From Acinetobacter bohemicus ANC 3994 (lineage in GTDB: Bacteria > Pseudomonadota > Gammaproteobacteria > Pseudomonadales > Moraxellaceae): DNA of 64,000 nucleotides. The stretch covers positions 610,191 to 674,190 of the forward strand of contig NZ_KB849176.1 in the NCBI RefSeq assembly GCF_000367925.1, read 5' to 3'. The stretch's first letter is position 1; every line of letters starts with the position of its first letter. Both the position numbers and the translations under genes were made by a program. This document shows positions 1 to 9,216 of this stretch, one piece after another. Under the pieces are notes generated by a model, which saw only the letters and a program-made list of their open reading frames with translations, was not told the DNA's origin and ran no database searches.

Positions 1-322
1 TGGCTTTAATTTTTGATATATCTACGCCACATTTTTCAAGTGCACGAATATCGTAATCAATATTGTGACCAATAATATAGGTTGTTTCCTGTGGAAGGCT
101 AAAGCTCGTATAGTGGGGTTGATCGACCAACTCGGATTCTAAAATATGGTGTACAGCCATTGCTGCATAGGAAATCGGTTCATCGACACGATAGAGCTGA
201 TCGAAAATTTGGCTTTTATCTAGCGTAAGTTTGCCGTCATGGATTTGAATCGGCGCATAAGCAATCTCAATGGGCTGTCCATTTAAAGTATGGGTTTCTG
301 TATCGAGAATAATTGCTTGCAT
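1..322 (-). CDS. DEDD-family 3'-5' exonuclease, ExoX/DnaQ-like (3' part outside window)
   Basis: The N-terminal 107 residues are present and the C-terminus runs off the left edge. The start ATG is at 322. Residues 5-10 read ILDTET, giving the first two metal-binding acidic residues (Asp7, Glu9) of the DEDD exonuclease fold. HNIDYD at 86-91 is the Exo II motif. The family removes nucleotides from 3' ends of DNA or RNA in repair or RNA maturation. The spacing and the AVHHI segment resemble exodeoxyribonuclease X and related small exonucleases more than the long DNA polymerase III epsilon subunit, but the missing C-terminus prevents a firm subfamily call. Confidence 0.75.
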   Translation of the reverse strand, partial: MQAIILDTETHTLNGQPIEIAYAPIQIHDGKLTLDKSQIFDQLYRVDEPISYAAMAVHHILESELVDQPHYTSFSLPQETTYIIGHNIDYDIRALEKCGVDISKIKA

Positions 323-986
323 GACCTAGTCCATAACCGTAGCGAAATTTTAAATAAATTTAACACTTTCAAATGCCTTGGTACAAACTGAAAACATCAA
401 CTTTGGGCTATTCCTGATTATTTCTGCCTAAAGGTGATGTTTAAATGGTCTTGTTTTAATTTATTAATCGAAATGAGAGTATTTTATAGATATAAAAACC
501 AATTTTATGACTTATTTATTTCATGCCTTAGATTTTATTTATAGTCTTCTAATTACGATCTGGAATCATAAAAATTTGTATTTTTAAACAAGCTATTGGT
601 AATGTCTGCAATTTTTTCAGATGTAGTGTGTGAGTAATAAAGGTGTATATCTTGTGGGGCTGTACTCTTTATGGATCTTTCAAAAGTAGGATCATTGTTT
701 ATGCCAAATTAATGAAACGATACGGGGTAAACAATGCGGTGTTTATTTCAAAAGATACAATATTCTAACATTTTGAGGTGCTTAGCTTTTCTATTAAAAA
801 ATATTTTATTGAATTGATATTATTGGGTATTTGTAATATTAAGAAATAATAATTTAAAAAATCAACACCTTAGTACTATTGTGTTTTACCTTGTTTTAAA
901 ATAATGTATTTAGTCTGAAATTGAAAAATAAAAGTAATTATTTTATTTAAATCATCACAACAAAAAACGTATAAGGAAGTGCAAAC
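323..986. other. AT-rich intergenic region, no gene seen
   Basis: This 664-base gap lies between the divergent exonuclease and lipase-like genes. It is very AT-rich and all frames are broken by stops. It presumably holds both promoters, but I could not pick a convincing -35/-10 pair or a repeat. A good ribosome binding site (AAGGAAG) stands just before the start at 987. Confidence 0.5.
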
Positions 987-2213
987 ATGAAAAAAACATT
1001 GCTTACAGTGTTAATGAGTAGTTCAGCCATACTTTTAACCGCATGTGGAAGTGGGGATGACGATTGGAGTTTTTCAGGTGGTGAGCAAATTCCTGTCAAT
1101 AATATTCAAAATCCAGTTGTAAATGTTACAGCTTATACTAAGGATGGTATGCCTGCAATTGCTGCTGACAGTCAGCTGATGACATATAAAATGCTAGGTG
1201 TCGATAATAAAGAGGTCACAGCAACGGCTTTGGTATTTGTTCCGAGAACTACGCAACCTGTAAATGGTTGGCCGATTGTGGTTTGGGCACATGGTACAAC
1301 GGGCGTTGCAGATAAATGTGCACCTAGTCAGCAGGGCTTAAATGACTCTCAAATTCTGCTGAAACAACTATTAGTAGAAGGTTATGTGGTAGTTGCTCCA
1401 GATTATGAGGGATTGGGAGCAGAAGGTAATCATCCATTTCTCAATTTAAAAAGTGAAGCTTTTTCCATTACTGATGCTGTAGTAGCAACGCGCGACTACC
1501 TAAGTCGTCAAGGTAAGAAAGCTGCTCCACAATGGATGGCAGTTGGTCATTCACAGGGAGGTCATGCTGCATTGGGTGCAGCACAATATGCTGCTAGAGC
1601 GCAGCTAGACTACAAGGGAACAATTGCAATTGCACCTGCATCAAATCTTGCTGCAATATTGAAGGGTAGTGAAGAGGCTGTGAAAGATAAGCCTGCAAAT
1701 ATACAGATACCAGTTCTGGCACCTTTAGATACATTTACTGCTTTAATTGTTGCTGGAATGCAAGGACATCAGATTTCGGTCAGTTATGCTGACGTTTTTA
1801 AAGCAGATACTGCAAAAATTGCACCTCTTGCAGAAACAGAGTGTTCAGGTCCTGTTGGTGCTGCCTTGGGTGAAGGAATGTCAGATTATGCATCATTACC
1901 TGAGCATCCGAACTCATTAGTTGGTTACGGACGAAATCAAGATAATTTTATGTCTATACCTGTCATTAATAATTTCTTATTCAAAGACTCACAACCTGGT
2001 ACAGTGAAGCTAAATCAGCCTGTTATTATTTATCAAGGTGAAAAAGATGCGACTGTACCAAAAGCAGCAACTGATTTACTGAGAGCAAGTGCTGAAGCTA
2101 AAGGTACGAAAATTACATATGTACCAAATGAAAACTGGGACCATAATACTGTATATATAGCAAATATAAGTGCTTTTGTGGCAGATGTGAAAACTCTAAT
2201 GCCAACTCAGTAA
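987..2213 (+). CDS. Secreted alpha/beta-hydrolase lipoprotein, secretory lipase (LIP) type
   Basis: This is a 408-residue predicted lipoprotein hydrolase. Residues 1-20 form a signal peptide ending in a lipobox (LLTAC, Cys20), so it should be lipid-anchored on the outer side of the inner membrane or in the outer membrane. The nucleophile elbow GHSQGG follows at about 188-193, and HG in VVWAHGTTG near 100 fits the oxyanion region. A late aspartate (EKDATVP) and histidine (NWDHNTV) can complete the catalytic triad. The layout matches secretory lipase-like esterases, but the substrate is unknown. It is a single gene with its own strong terminator immediately downstream. Confidence 0.8.
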   Translation: MKKTLLTVLMSSSAILLTACGSGDDDWSFSGGEQIPVNNIQNPVVNVTAYTKDGMPAIAADSQLMTYKMLGVDNKEVTATALVFVPRTTQPVNGWPIVVWAHGTTGVADKCAPSQQGLNDSQILLKQLLVEGYVVVAPDYEGLGAEGNHPFLNLKSEAFSITDAVVATRDYLSRQGKKAAPQWMAVGHSQGGHAALGAAQYAARAQLDYKGTIAIAPASNLAAILKGSEEAVKDKPANIQIPVLAPLDTFTALIVAGMQGHQISVSYADVFKADTAKIAPLAETECSGPVGAALGEGMSDYASLPEHPNSLVGYGRNQDNFMSIPVINNFLFKDSQPGTVKLNQPVIIYQGEKDATVPKAATDLLRASAEAKGTKITYVPNENWDHNTVYIANISAFVADVKTLMPTQ

Positions 2214-2226
2214 TTAGCTTTAACTT

Positions 2227-2262
2227 AAAAAGCTCATGTTTTGTCTTTACATGAGCTTTTTT
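2227..2262 (+). terminator. Rho-independent terminator of the lipase-like gene
   Basis: The 12-base stem AAAAAGCTCATG pairs with CATGAGCTTTTT across an 11-base loop and ends in a T-run. It starts 13 bases after the stop codon. Confidence 0.85.
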
Positions 2263-2366
2263 ATTTAAAACTGAGTAAAGTTCATTCTCGAAATTTATAA
2301 ACTTCATGCTACAATACGCGCCAATCTTAGCACGGCTTAAAAGCCCTAATTTATAGGACCTCGCTA

Positions 2367-3620
2367 ATGTTTGCCAATATCTCAATTGCTGAATTTGACC
2401 CAGAAATCGCGCAAGCAATCACACAGGAAGATGCTCGCCAAGAAGCGCACATCGAACTGATTGCTTCTGAAAACTATTGCTCTCCAGCAGTGATGGAAGC
2501 GCAAGGTTCAAAACTTACAAACAAATATGCAGAAGGCTACCCAGGCAAACGCTACTATGGCGGTTGTGAATATGTAGACATAATCGAACAATTGGCAATT
2601 GACCGTGCTAAAGAGCTTTTCGGTGCAGATTATGCAAACGTTCAGCCACATGCTGGCTCACAAGCTAACTCAGCTGTTTACTTGGCGCTACTTAACCCAG
2701 GCGATACCGTTTTAGGTATGAGCTTGGCTCACGGTGGTCACTTGACTCATGGTGCAAAAGTTAGCTTCTCTGGTAAAACATATAATGCGATTCAGTACGG
2801 TTTAAACACCGAAACTGGTGAAATCGATTATGAAGAAGTTGAGCGTTTAGCACTAGAACACAAGCCACGTATGATCGTTGCTGGTTTCTCTGCTTATAGC
2901 CAAATTGTTGACTGGCAACGTTTCCGTGACATCGCGGACAAAGTTGGCGCTTACCTATTTGTAGATATGGCTCACGTTGCTGGTTTAGTTGCTGCGGGTG
3001 TTTACCCAAGCCCAGTACAAATTGCTGACGTAACAACAACGACTACGCATAAAACACTTCGTGGTCCGCGTTCTGGTTTAATCCTTGCGAAAGCAAATGA
3101 AGAAATCGAGAAAAAATTACAATCAGCAGTATTCCCTGGTAACCAAGGTGGCCCATTGGTTCACGCGGTTGCAGCGAAAGCAATTTGCTTTAAAGAAGCA
3201 ATGACACCTGAATACAAAGAATATCAAAAACAAGTTGTGGTAAATGCTAAAGCAATGGCTGAAGTATTAATCGCACGTGGTTACGATATTGTGTCTGGTG
3301 GTACTGAAAACCATTTATTTTTATTGTCACTCATTAAACAAGATGTGACTGGTAAAGAAGCAGATGCATGGTTAGGTGCTGCTCACATCACTGTGAACAA
3401 AAATGCCGTACCAAATGACCCACGTTCTCCGTTCGTGACTTCAGGTATCCGTATTGGTACTCCAGCTGTAACCACTCGTGGTTTCGGTGAAGCAGAAGTT
3501 CGTGATTTGGCAGGTTGGATCGCTGATATCTTAGATGCGAAAGGCGACGAAGCTGTAATTAACGCGACTAGAGCGAAAGTTGAACTTGTTTGTGCTAAAT
3601 TTCCAGTTTATGCAAAATAA
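2367..3620 (+). CDS. glyA: Serine hydroxymethyltransferase
   Basis: This cytosolic PLP enzyme interconverts serine plus tetrahydrofolate with glycine plus 5,10-methylene-THF, the main source of one-carbon units. Its 417 residues equal the usual bacterial length. The PLP lysine lies in [11 protein letters not shown] at residue 229, the same number as in the E. coli enzyme. The folate-site segment near [13 protein letters not shown] (54-66) is intact. It is monocistronic, with a strong GC-rich terminator straight after the stop. Codon usage looks typical of a highly expressed gene compared with the AT-rich gene upstream. Confidence 0.98.
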   Translation: MFANISIAEFDPEIAQAITQEDARQEAHIELIASENYCSPAVMEAQGSKLTNKYAEGYPGKRYYGGCEYVDIIEQLAIDRAKELFGADYANVQPHAGSQANSAVYLALLNPGDTVLGMSLAHGGHLTHGAKVSFSGKTYNAIQYGLNTETGEIDYEEVERLALEHKPRMIVAGFSAYSQIVDWQRFRDIADKVGAYLFVDMAHVAGLVAAGVYPSPVQIADVTTTTTHKTLRGPRSGLILAKANEEIEKKLQSAVFPGNQGGPLVHAVAAKAICFKEAMTPEYKEYQKQVVVNAKAMAEVLIARGYDIVSGGTENHLFLLSLIKQDVTGKEADAWLGAAHITVNKNAVPNDPRSPFVTSGIRIGTPAVTTRGFGEAEVRDLAGWIADILDAKGDEAVINATRAKVELVCAKFPVYAK

Positions 3621-3633
3621 GTAACGACTTGAG

Positions 3634-3660
3634 AAAGCCCCCTCAAGGGGGCTTTTTTTA
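3634..3660 (+). terminator. glyA terminator
   Basis: AAAGCCCCC pairs with GGGGGCTTT across a TCAA tetraloop, followed by a T-run. Confidence 0.92.
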
Positions 3661-3785
3661 TAGATGTTTAAAAGTCATATTTTTCAAATCATATATTTCT
3701 GCTATAACAGAATAATACTTCATAAAAGATATAAATCATTTTGCTGTTGCTGTAATGACATCTTTCTTTCAAAGGAATCAGGTAA

Positions 3786-4190
3786 ATGGCTAAACCAACA
3801 ATTATTATTTCACAACAAGATCTTCAGCGTTTAGAAACCATGCTTGAGCATCAATCTAAACTTACTCCGACCATGCAACATCTTGAAGATGAACTTGCAC
3901 GTGCGGATATTGTTGCTCCACAAGATGTCCCGGAAAATGTAGTGACCATGAATGCTCGTGTGCGTATTACCATTGCACCAGCGAGTGAGTCTACAGAAAT
4001 TACTTTGGTCTATCCACATGATTTTCGCGGTGATAAAGGTCAAGTGAATGTCCTTGCTCCAGTCGGTGCAGCCATTCTTGGGTTGGCTGAAGGGCAAGAA
4101 ATTGAATGGCCACAACCCGATGGTCATTTAATGAAAGTGAAGATTGAAAAAGTGCTGTATCAGCCAGAGCGAGCAGGCGATTATTTATAA
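3786..4190 (+). CDS. rnk: Rnk, GreA/GreB-like RNA polymerase-binding regulator
   Basis: At 134 residues this matches E. coli Rnk (136 residues) from the opening KPTIII to the closing YQPERAGDYL. Rnk has a short N-terminal coiled coil (about 1-45) and a C-terminal FKBP-like domain of the GreA/GreB type (about 50-134). It binds the RNA polymerase secondary channel and was named for its effect on nucleoside diphosphate kinase levels. The C-terminal domain with TLVYPHDF and LAPVGAAILGL is well kept. A good Shine-Dalgarno (AAAGGAATCAGGTAA) precedes the ATG. It is monocistronic. Confidence 0.93.
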   Translation: MAKPTIIISQQDLQRLETMLEHQSKLTPTMQHLEDELARADIVAPQDVPENVVTMNARVRITIAPASESTEITLVYPHDFRGDKGQVNVLAPVGAAILGLAEGQEIEWPQPDGHLMKVKIEKVLYQPERAGDYL

Positions 4191-4202
4191 GCCTAAATGT
4201 AT

Positions 4203-4232
4203 AAAATGTTGTGGAGAAGACACAGCATTTTT
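4203..4232 (+). terminator. rnk terminator
   Basis: AAAATGTTGTG pairs with CACAGCATTTT, including one G-U pair, around a 7-base loop, and a T-run follows. Confidence 0.7.
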
Positions 4233-4335
4233 ATATTGAAGTCATATTTTTTAGTCGAAATAAATATTATTTTTATAAATATTCATCATATAAAACTGAT
4301 GCAGTAAGAATTAGAAAAGAGTGTTTTTAAATAAT

Positions 4336-4368
4336 AAAAAAGGCAAAGTAAAAACTTTGCCTTTTTTT
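4336..4368. terminator. Bidirectional terminator between rnk and slyD
   Basis: AAAAAAGGCAAAG and CTTTGCCTTTTTTT form a stem with a 5-base loop. It has an A-run on one side and a T-run on the other, so it can work for slyD (minus strand) and as a backup for rnk. Confidence 0.85.
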
Positions 4369-4382
4369 GATCTGTACCGATC

Positions 4383-4865
4383 TTAGTGGTGATGACCACC
4401 AGCGCCGTGTACGTGACCGTGTTCTAATTCTTCAGTAGAAGCTTCACGAATTTCAACGATTTCAACTTCAAAAGTTAAATCTTGACCAGCAAGTGGGAAG
4501 TTAGCATCAACAAGAATGTTGTCACCTTCAATTGCTTTAACAGTAACGATTTGAACACCGTCATCTGTTTGAGCTTGGAATTGCATACCCGCTTGGATAT
4601 TGTCTACGCCTTGGAACATTTGCGCAGGAACTTCTTGTACTAGGTCTGGGTTGTATTCGCCATAACCTTCAGCAGCAGGAACGTTTACAGTGAATTTTTC
4701 ACCAACAGTTTTGCCTAATAAAGCATTTTCTAAACCAGGGATGATGTTACCTGCACCGTGCAAATATGCAAGTGGCTCACCTTGTGATTGGTCGAGAGTT
4801 TCGCCCTCTGCGTTAGTCAACGTGTAGTGGAAAGAAACCACGAGGTCATTTGCAATAGCAGTCAT
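4383..4865 (-). CDS. slyD: SlyD, FKBP-type peptidyl-prolyl isomerase and metallochaperone
   Basis: This cytoplasmic prolyl isomerase and chaperone supplies nickel to hydrogenase or urease in other bacteria. The split FKBP domain (residues about 1-70 and 128-145) surrounds an IF chaperone domain (about 72-127). The EEL-HGHVHG tail followed by GGHHH is the SlyD signature, although it is much shorter than the E. coli His-rich tail (160 versus 196 residues), so metal capacity is probably lower. No signal peptide is present. It is a single gene on the minus strand facing rnk. Confidence 0.92.
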   Translation of the reverse strand: MTAIANDLVVSFHYTLTNAEGETLDQSQGEPLAYLHGAGNIIPGLENALLGKTVGEKFTVNVPAAEGYGEYNPDLVQEVPAQMFQGVDNIQAGMQFQAQTDDGVQIVTVKAIEGDNILVDANFPLAGQDLTFEVEIVEIREASTEELEHGHVHGAGGHHH

Positions 4866-5099
4866 GTCATTGATCCATTCAATTTTTTAAGGGTACATCA
4901 TAAAGTGAAAAGCAATTTTTGTAGACTATATTTATCAAAAAATTGCATTTTCCGCGTTTTTATGGCGTTTTTTTAATAATAGGGACGGTTTTTAAAATTT
5001 CAATGCAATTTTGCCTTCGAAATGATTTTTCTTGTGACAAAAATTTTAGCTATGTCAGTAAAGCTTATTTATTCTCAAGCTATGTACCATTTTGCAGAC
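4866..5099. other. slyD upstream region, no gene seen
   Basis: The gap between slyD and the terminator of dacC is AT-rich and should contain the slyD promoter. The only open frames are short and show no protein-like sequence. Confidence 0.4.
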
Positions 5100-5131
5100 A
5101 AAAAAGAAGATGACATCAATCAGTCATCTTC
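5100..5131 (-). terminator. dacC terminator
   Basis: GAAGATGAC and GTCATCTTC form a 9-base stem with an 8-base loop. On the minus strand it is followed by a run of T. It lies about 55 bases after the dacC stop. Confidence 0.8.
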
Positions 5132-5187
5132 CAGTTATTACTTGTTAAAATTGCTATGCCGATTGCATAAAGTCAAGAAATTGAACT

Positions 5188-6543
5188 TCACTGTCCTAAA
5201 GGATAGATTTTGAGTTCTACTTCATTGTTGGAAAACAAACTAAAAAGTTGTTTAAACCAAATTGCAATTTTTTGGAAAAAATTAGCTTCTTCAATCTGCA
5301 CATCATTTTCAATGGCAATCGTTCGAATCAATTGGTTATTTTGATACACCTGTACCGTGGCCAATTGCATGACTTTAGCCAAGGGAGCGGTAAGTAGTTT
5401 TTCGTTGATTTCAACATTTAAGTGGGTTTTTGTTTCTTGTAAGGGTTCTATGGTTTGAATCGTACCATTGCCTGTATTCAACATAATGCGCTGATTGGTT
5501 GTGTCATAGGTTTTTAAATCAATCGCAAAAGGTTGGTCATATAAAGATGTGGTGATGATTTGCGGTTTGCTGGTTTCTAATTTAAACATTTTTAATGTGG
5601 ATTTGATCACAGGTAATTCTGCAATCAGTTGTTTGTCTTTAATCGCAACTTCATTACGCGTATAGGTATATCCCATGTTCATGAGGTTATAGGCAACTTC
5701 GGCACGCTTTGCCGCACTAGCTGCACCCAAGACAATGACCACTAAACGACGTTCAGGCGTATCTGGGTTCATCGTTGGGCGGTTTGCAGTTAGGGCGAGA
5801 TTATAACCCGCGGCTTTAGTGAAGCCTGTTTTTAAGCCATCTACCGTTGGATCAAGTTTTAATAACCTATTGGTTGCATGGTGAAAGCGATTATTATAAG
5901 AAAAGCTTTGTTGTTTTGAGTAATTTAAATAATCGGGCGTTTGTGTCACAAGGGCTTGCCCTAAAAGTGCCAAATCTGCTGCGGTTGAATAATGCTCAGG
6001 CATGCTAATGCCTGCTGGGTTTTGGAAGTGAGTATCTTTCATTCCCAAAGCTTGGGCTTCTTTATTCATCCGTGCAATAAATTTTGGCACATCTCCAGCA
6101 ATGCGTTCTGCCAAAGTCACAGCAGCATCATTGGCAGACATCACCACTAAGCCAGCAAGAAGTTGATCGACTGAAATCTGCTCACCTTGTTTCAGGTACA
6201 TCTGTGATTCATCCCACATCACCATGTTAACCACAGGTGTTGCAGTTAAGACCTCATCTTTACGCAAATGACCTGCCTGAAGTTCTTTTAATGTGATGTA
6301 AGCCACCATCATTTTAGTCAGCGAGGCTGGAGCACGTTGAACATGACTATTATGTTCAGCAATAACTTGCCCTGATTGAGTATCAATAACAGTCCAAGCT
6401 TGCGCTTCAACGCTTTCTGGGACTAGATTAAGTAATGTGGCGTTGACTATTGTGGAGCACAATAAACCAAGTGATGCGATGAGGTAGATAACAGCTTTCA
6501 ATGATGTTCCTTTATTTGCCAATCCGTTGACTTTAAAATGCAA
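5188..6543 (-). CDS. dacC: D-alanyl-D-alanine carboxypeptidase, PBP5/6 family
   Basis: This periplasmic, membrane-anchored penicillin-binding protein removes the terminal D-Ala from peptidoglycan stem peptides and so limits cross-linking. A signal peptide spans residues about 15-36. The active-site motifs are SLTK at 74-77, SAN at 135-137 and KTG at 237-239, all intact. The C-terminal third matches the PBP5 beta-rich domain, and the last 40 residues (FFQKIAIWFKQLFSLF) form an amphipathic membrane anchor. At 451 residues it is somewhat longer than E. coli PBP5 (403). The symbol could be dacA or dacC. Confidence 0.93.
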   Translation of the reverse strand: MHFKVNGLANKGTSLKAVIYLIASLGLLCSTIVNATLLNLVPESVEAQAWTVIDTQSGQVIAEHNSHVQRAPASLTKMMVAYITLKELQAGHLRKDEVLTATPVVNMVMWDESQMYLKQGEQISVDQLLAGLVVMSANDAAVTLAERIAGDVPKFIARMNKEAQALGMKDTHFQNPAGISMPEHYSTAADLALLGQALVTQTPDYLNYSKQQSFSYNNRFHHATNRLLKLDPTVDGLKTGFTKAAGYNLALTANRPTMNPDTPERRLVVIVLGAASAAKRAEVAYNLMNMGYTYTRNEVAIKDKQLIAELPVIKSTLKMFKLETSKPQIITTSLYDQPFAIDLKTYDTTNQRIMLNTGNGTIQTIEPLQETKTHLNVEINEKLLTAPLAKVMQLATVQVYQNNQLIRTIAIENDVQIEEANFFQKIAIWFKQLFSLFSNNEVELKIYPLGQ

Positions 6544-6682
6544 AAAATCTTGCGAATGCTATGCCTTTTTTTACTGAATGGCTAGTCAGAATTGTAGACA
6601 ATTGCGACAGTTCAGCATTGCTTTGTAAAAAAATGCTAAGCTCATTGATAAGTTACCTTTTTCATATTTTGAATCGCCTATT

Positions 6683-8386
6683 ATGTTGCATTATCAAATC
6701 GAATTTGACGATTATCGTCAGCATTTAATTCATGTCACTTTACGTTTTGTTGCCATCCCAACACAGGTGCTTTCGTTACCGACTTGGATTCCCGGAAGTT
6801 ATCTGATTCGTGAATTTTCCAAGCATATTGAGTCTGTCAAAGCCTATGATGAAGATGGGCGTATGCTGCAAATTAGTAAATTTGAAAAAAATAAATGGCG
6901 TTTATTTAATACCGATTTTGAACTGATTACAGTGGAATACGATGTTTACGCGTATGACCTGTCGGTACGTGGTGCTTATGTTGACCAGAACCGTTTATAT
7001 GTGAATCCAGCATGTGCATGTTTGGGGCTTGAAGGTCAGGAAGAAAACCAAGTCGAGGTTGAAGTTTTCCTTCCAGATGAGCTGAAACACTTCCAATTGG
7101 CGACAGGCTTAGCGCATAAAAGTTTGGTTAAAGGTCGTCATACCTTAAAAGCCAAAAACTATGCACAGCTCATTGATAGTCCATTTGAGTTGGCAGATCA
7201 AACACGTTTTAGTTTTACGGCGAATGGCATTCCACATGAGTTTGTGGTTTCAGGCAAACACGCTATGAACGCACAACGTATGCAGCAAGATATTGAAAAA
7301 ATCTGTAGCACAGAAATTGCAATGTTTGGTTCTGCACCATTTGAAAATTACACCTTTATGACTATGGCGACGGGTAATAGTTATGGTGGTTTGGAACATC
7401 CAAATAGCACCAGTCTCATTACGCCACGTGATGACCTGCCTAAAGCGGATGAACCGATTGAGCCATCTAAAGATTATCAACGTTTCTTAGGTTTATGCAG
7501 CCATGAATATTTTCACTCATGGTTGGTGAAATTTATTCGCCCTGAAAACTTTGTAAATTACGATCTCAACAAAGAAGGCTATACCTCTTTATTGTGGATT
7601 TTTGAAGGTTTTACTTCGTACTATGATGATTTGATTTTGCTGCGCAGTGGTGTGGTGAATAAAGCATCTTATATTGAGTTATTAAAAACACAGATTGATC
7701 GTTATTTACAAAATCCCGGTCGAGCTGTTCAAACTGTTTCCGAGTCCAGTTTTGATGCATGGGTGAAATTCTACCGTCAGGATGAAAATTCAAATAATGC
7801 AGGAACCAGCTACTACAACAAAGGTTGTTTGGTCGCATTGTGTCTAGATCTGGGCTTGCGCTTACGTGGTTCAAGTTTAGATGCCTTAATGCGTAAGCTG
7901 TATGAAAATGCACAAAATGGCATTCAAGTCAGTGAGCGGACTATTTTTGATTTATGTAAAGCGCTGACAGGTCAAGATTGGGCAGAGCAGATTAATCACC
8001 TGATTAACACGACAGATGAATTGCCGCTTGATCAGTTGTTCCCTGAATTTGGTCTAAGTTATACATTGAAGAATGATAAAGCTTTGCCATTTGGGTTAAA
8101 AGTTGCTGATAAACCTGAAGGTGTACTGGTTCAAAGTGCGCGACGTGATGGTGTTGCAGCTAAAGCCGGTCTTTCTGCCAATGATGTGATTATTGCTATT
8201 GATGGTCTAAAAGCCTCTGAAAAACTGCTTGAGCAATATGCAAAACAGAAAGCTACTTTCACTGTGTATGCATTCCGCCGTGATGAGTTGATGCAGTTTG
8301 AACTTTCGGGCGGTGCAATTGACTTAACCACAGTTGAATTAAAAGTTGAAGATCAAGCGAAAGCAGAGAAGTGGCTTAAAGCTTAA
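6683..8386 (+). CDS. M61-family metallopeptidase with PDZ domain
   Basis: This zinc aminopeptidase-like protein (glycyl aminopeptidase family) has 567 residues and no signal peptide, so it is probably cytoplasmic. An N-terminal beta domain (about 1-180) precedes the gluzincin catalytic domain. HEYFH at 274-278 supplies the two zinc histidines and the catalytic glutamate, and Glu308 in IFEGFTSYY is the likely third ligand. A PDZ domain occupies about 470-545. It is monocistronic with its own terminator. The physiological substrate is not known. Confidence 0.9.
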   Translation: MLHYQIEFDDYRQHLIHVTLRFVAIPTQVLSLPTWIPGSYLIREFSKHIESVKAYDEDGRMLQISKFEKNKWRLFNTDFELITVEYDVYAYDLSVRGAYVDQNRLYVNPACACLGLEGQEENQVEVEVFLPDELKHFQLATGLAHKSLVKGRHTLKAKNYAQLIDSPFELADQTRFSFTANGIPHEFVVSGKHAMNAQRMQQDIEKICSTEIAMFGSAPFENYTFMTMATGNSYGGLEHPNSTSLITPRDDLPKADEPIEPSKDYQRFLGLCSHEYFHSWLVKFIRPENFVNYDLNKEGYTSLLWIFEGFTSYYDDLILLRSGVVNKASYIELLKTQIDRYLQNPGRAVQTVSESSFDAWVKFYRQDENSNNAGTSYYNKGCLVALCLDLGLRLRGSSLDALMRKLYENAQNGIQVSERTIFDLCKALTGQDWAEQINHLINTTDELPLDQLFPEFGLSYTLKNDKALPFGLKVADKPEGVLVQSARRDGVAAKAGLSANDVIIAIDGLKASEKLLEQYAKQKATFTVYAFRRDELMQFELSGGAIDLTTVELKVEDQAKAEKWLKA

Positions 8387-8411
8387 TTTGCTAGTTTTAT
8401 TAAAATGATTT

Positions 8412-8440
8412 AAAAACCGATGCTTATGCATCGGTTTTTT
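8412..8440 (+). terminator. Terminator of the M61 peptidase gene
   Basis: AAAAACCGATGC pairs with GCATCGGTTTTT around a short loop and leads into a T-run. Confidence 0.88.
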
Positions 8441-8441
8441 A

Positions 8442-9104
8442 TTAGAAGTAGATTTGAAAATTTATAAAGATAAATTAGGCGCAGAAAGAGATTTAGATGC
8501 CTTACAAAAAGATGATTTTTATGTACCTGATTCAAAGTACTTCAAGGCATGTCAATAATAAGCTATCGGTCAAGGGTGAGGCATAAGCATGATCGGAAGA
8601 ATTCATCCTGAATACTTTATTGGTTTAAATATGTTGAAATTGAAGATTCTTGGATTCGCACGCGATGTCATATTGATGATTTCTGCTCGAAAGTCTTTAA
8701 CATTGGTGCAAGATAATGGTGAGGAGAGCATAGCTTAACATGACCGCTTTTTCGGCTGATCAGGCAGGAAATTTGCATCGTATTCCCTGATAGGTAATTT
8801 ATTTCCATGATACCCAACATGTCCCAAGAAATTGGTTTGTAAATTGGTAAATTGGTCTGGTGAAATTTTAATCAATTTTACAAGGTGTTAATTATATAAG
8901 ATATTGATAAATATGTATATAATTGTATTTAGGCCCTAAATCATCGCTTGGCTAAGCAGATGTGTTGATACAGCCATAGAGACCGTCAGGGACTGTCCTT
9001 ATTCGAAAAAAGAAGAAATTTCAAGTAGAATATCCGCATTGGTGAACAACACTGATGCGTATAAATTATCAGCCAAACAGCAATATGAAAAGATATTGCT
9101 TTGA
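8442..9104 (+). pseudogene. Decayed region with three short protein-like open frames
   Basis: No intact gene is visible in this 660 bases. Three plus-strand stretches look like coding remnants. The frame ending at 8558 contains KIYKDKLGAERDLDALQK. The frame 8612-8716 contains WFKYVEIEDSWIRTRCHID. The frame 8940-9104 contains YSKKEEISSRISALVNN. None has a convincing start with a ribosome binding site, and they lie in different frames. I do not recognise a family. The region may be the residue of one or more deleted genes, or chance open frames. Confidence 0.3.
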
Positions 9105-9216
9105 CTGAGGTGCAATCAGCACAAATACTTTAAATATTTTATTTAAGCAAATCGGTTCGCAGGGCTGAGTCAAAAGCTTAGTCCTAACAAACTCAATCCA
9201 AAGCAAGGGGCTAAAT

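Noticed and set aside
2113..2418. 101-codon minus-strand open frame over the start of glyA
   Set aside because: It overlaps glyA and the lipase-like gene terminator and has no family similarity.
5022..5213. 63-codon plus-strand frame between slyD and dacC
   Set aside because: It runs through the dacC terminator and the end of dacC, and looks like chance.
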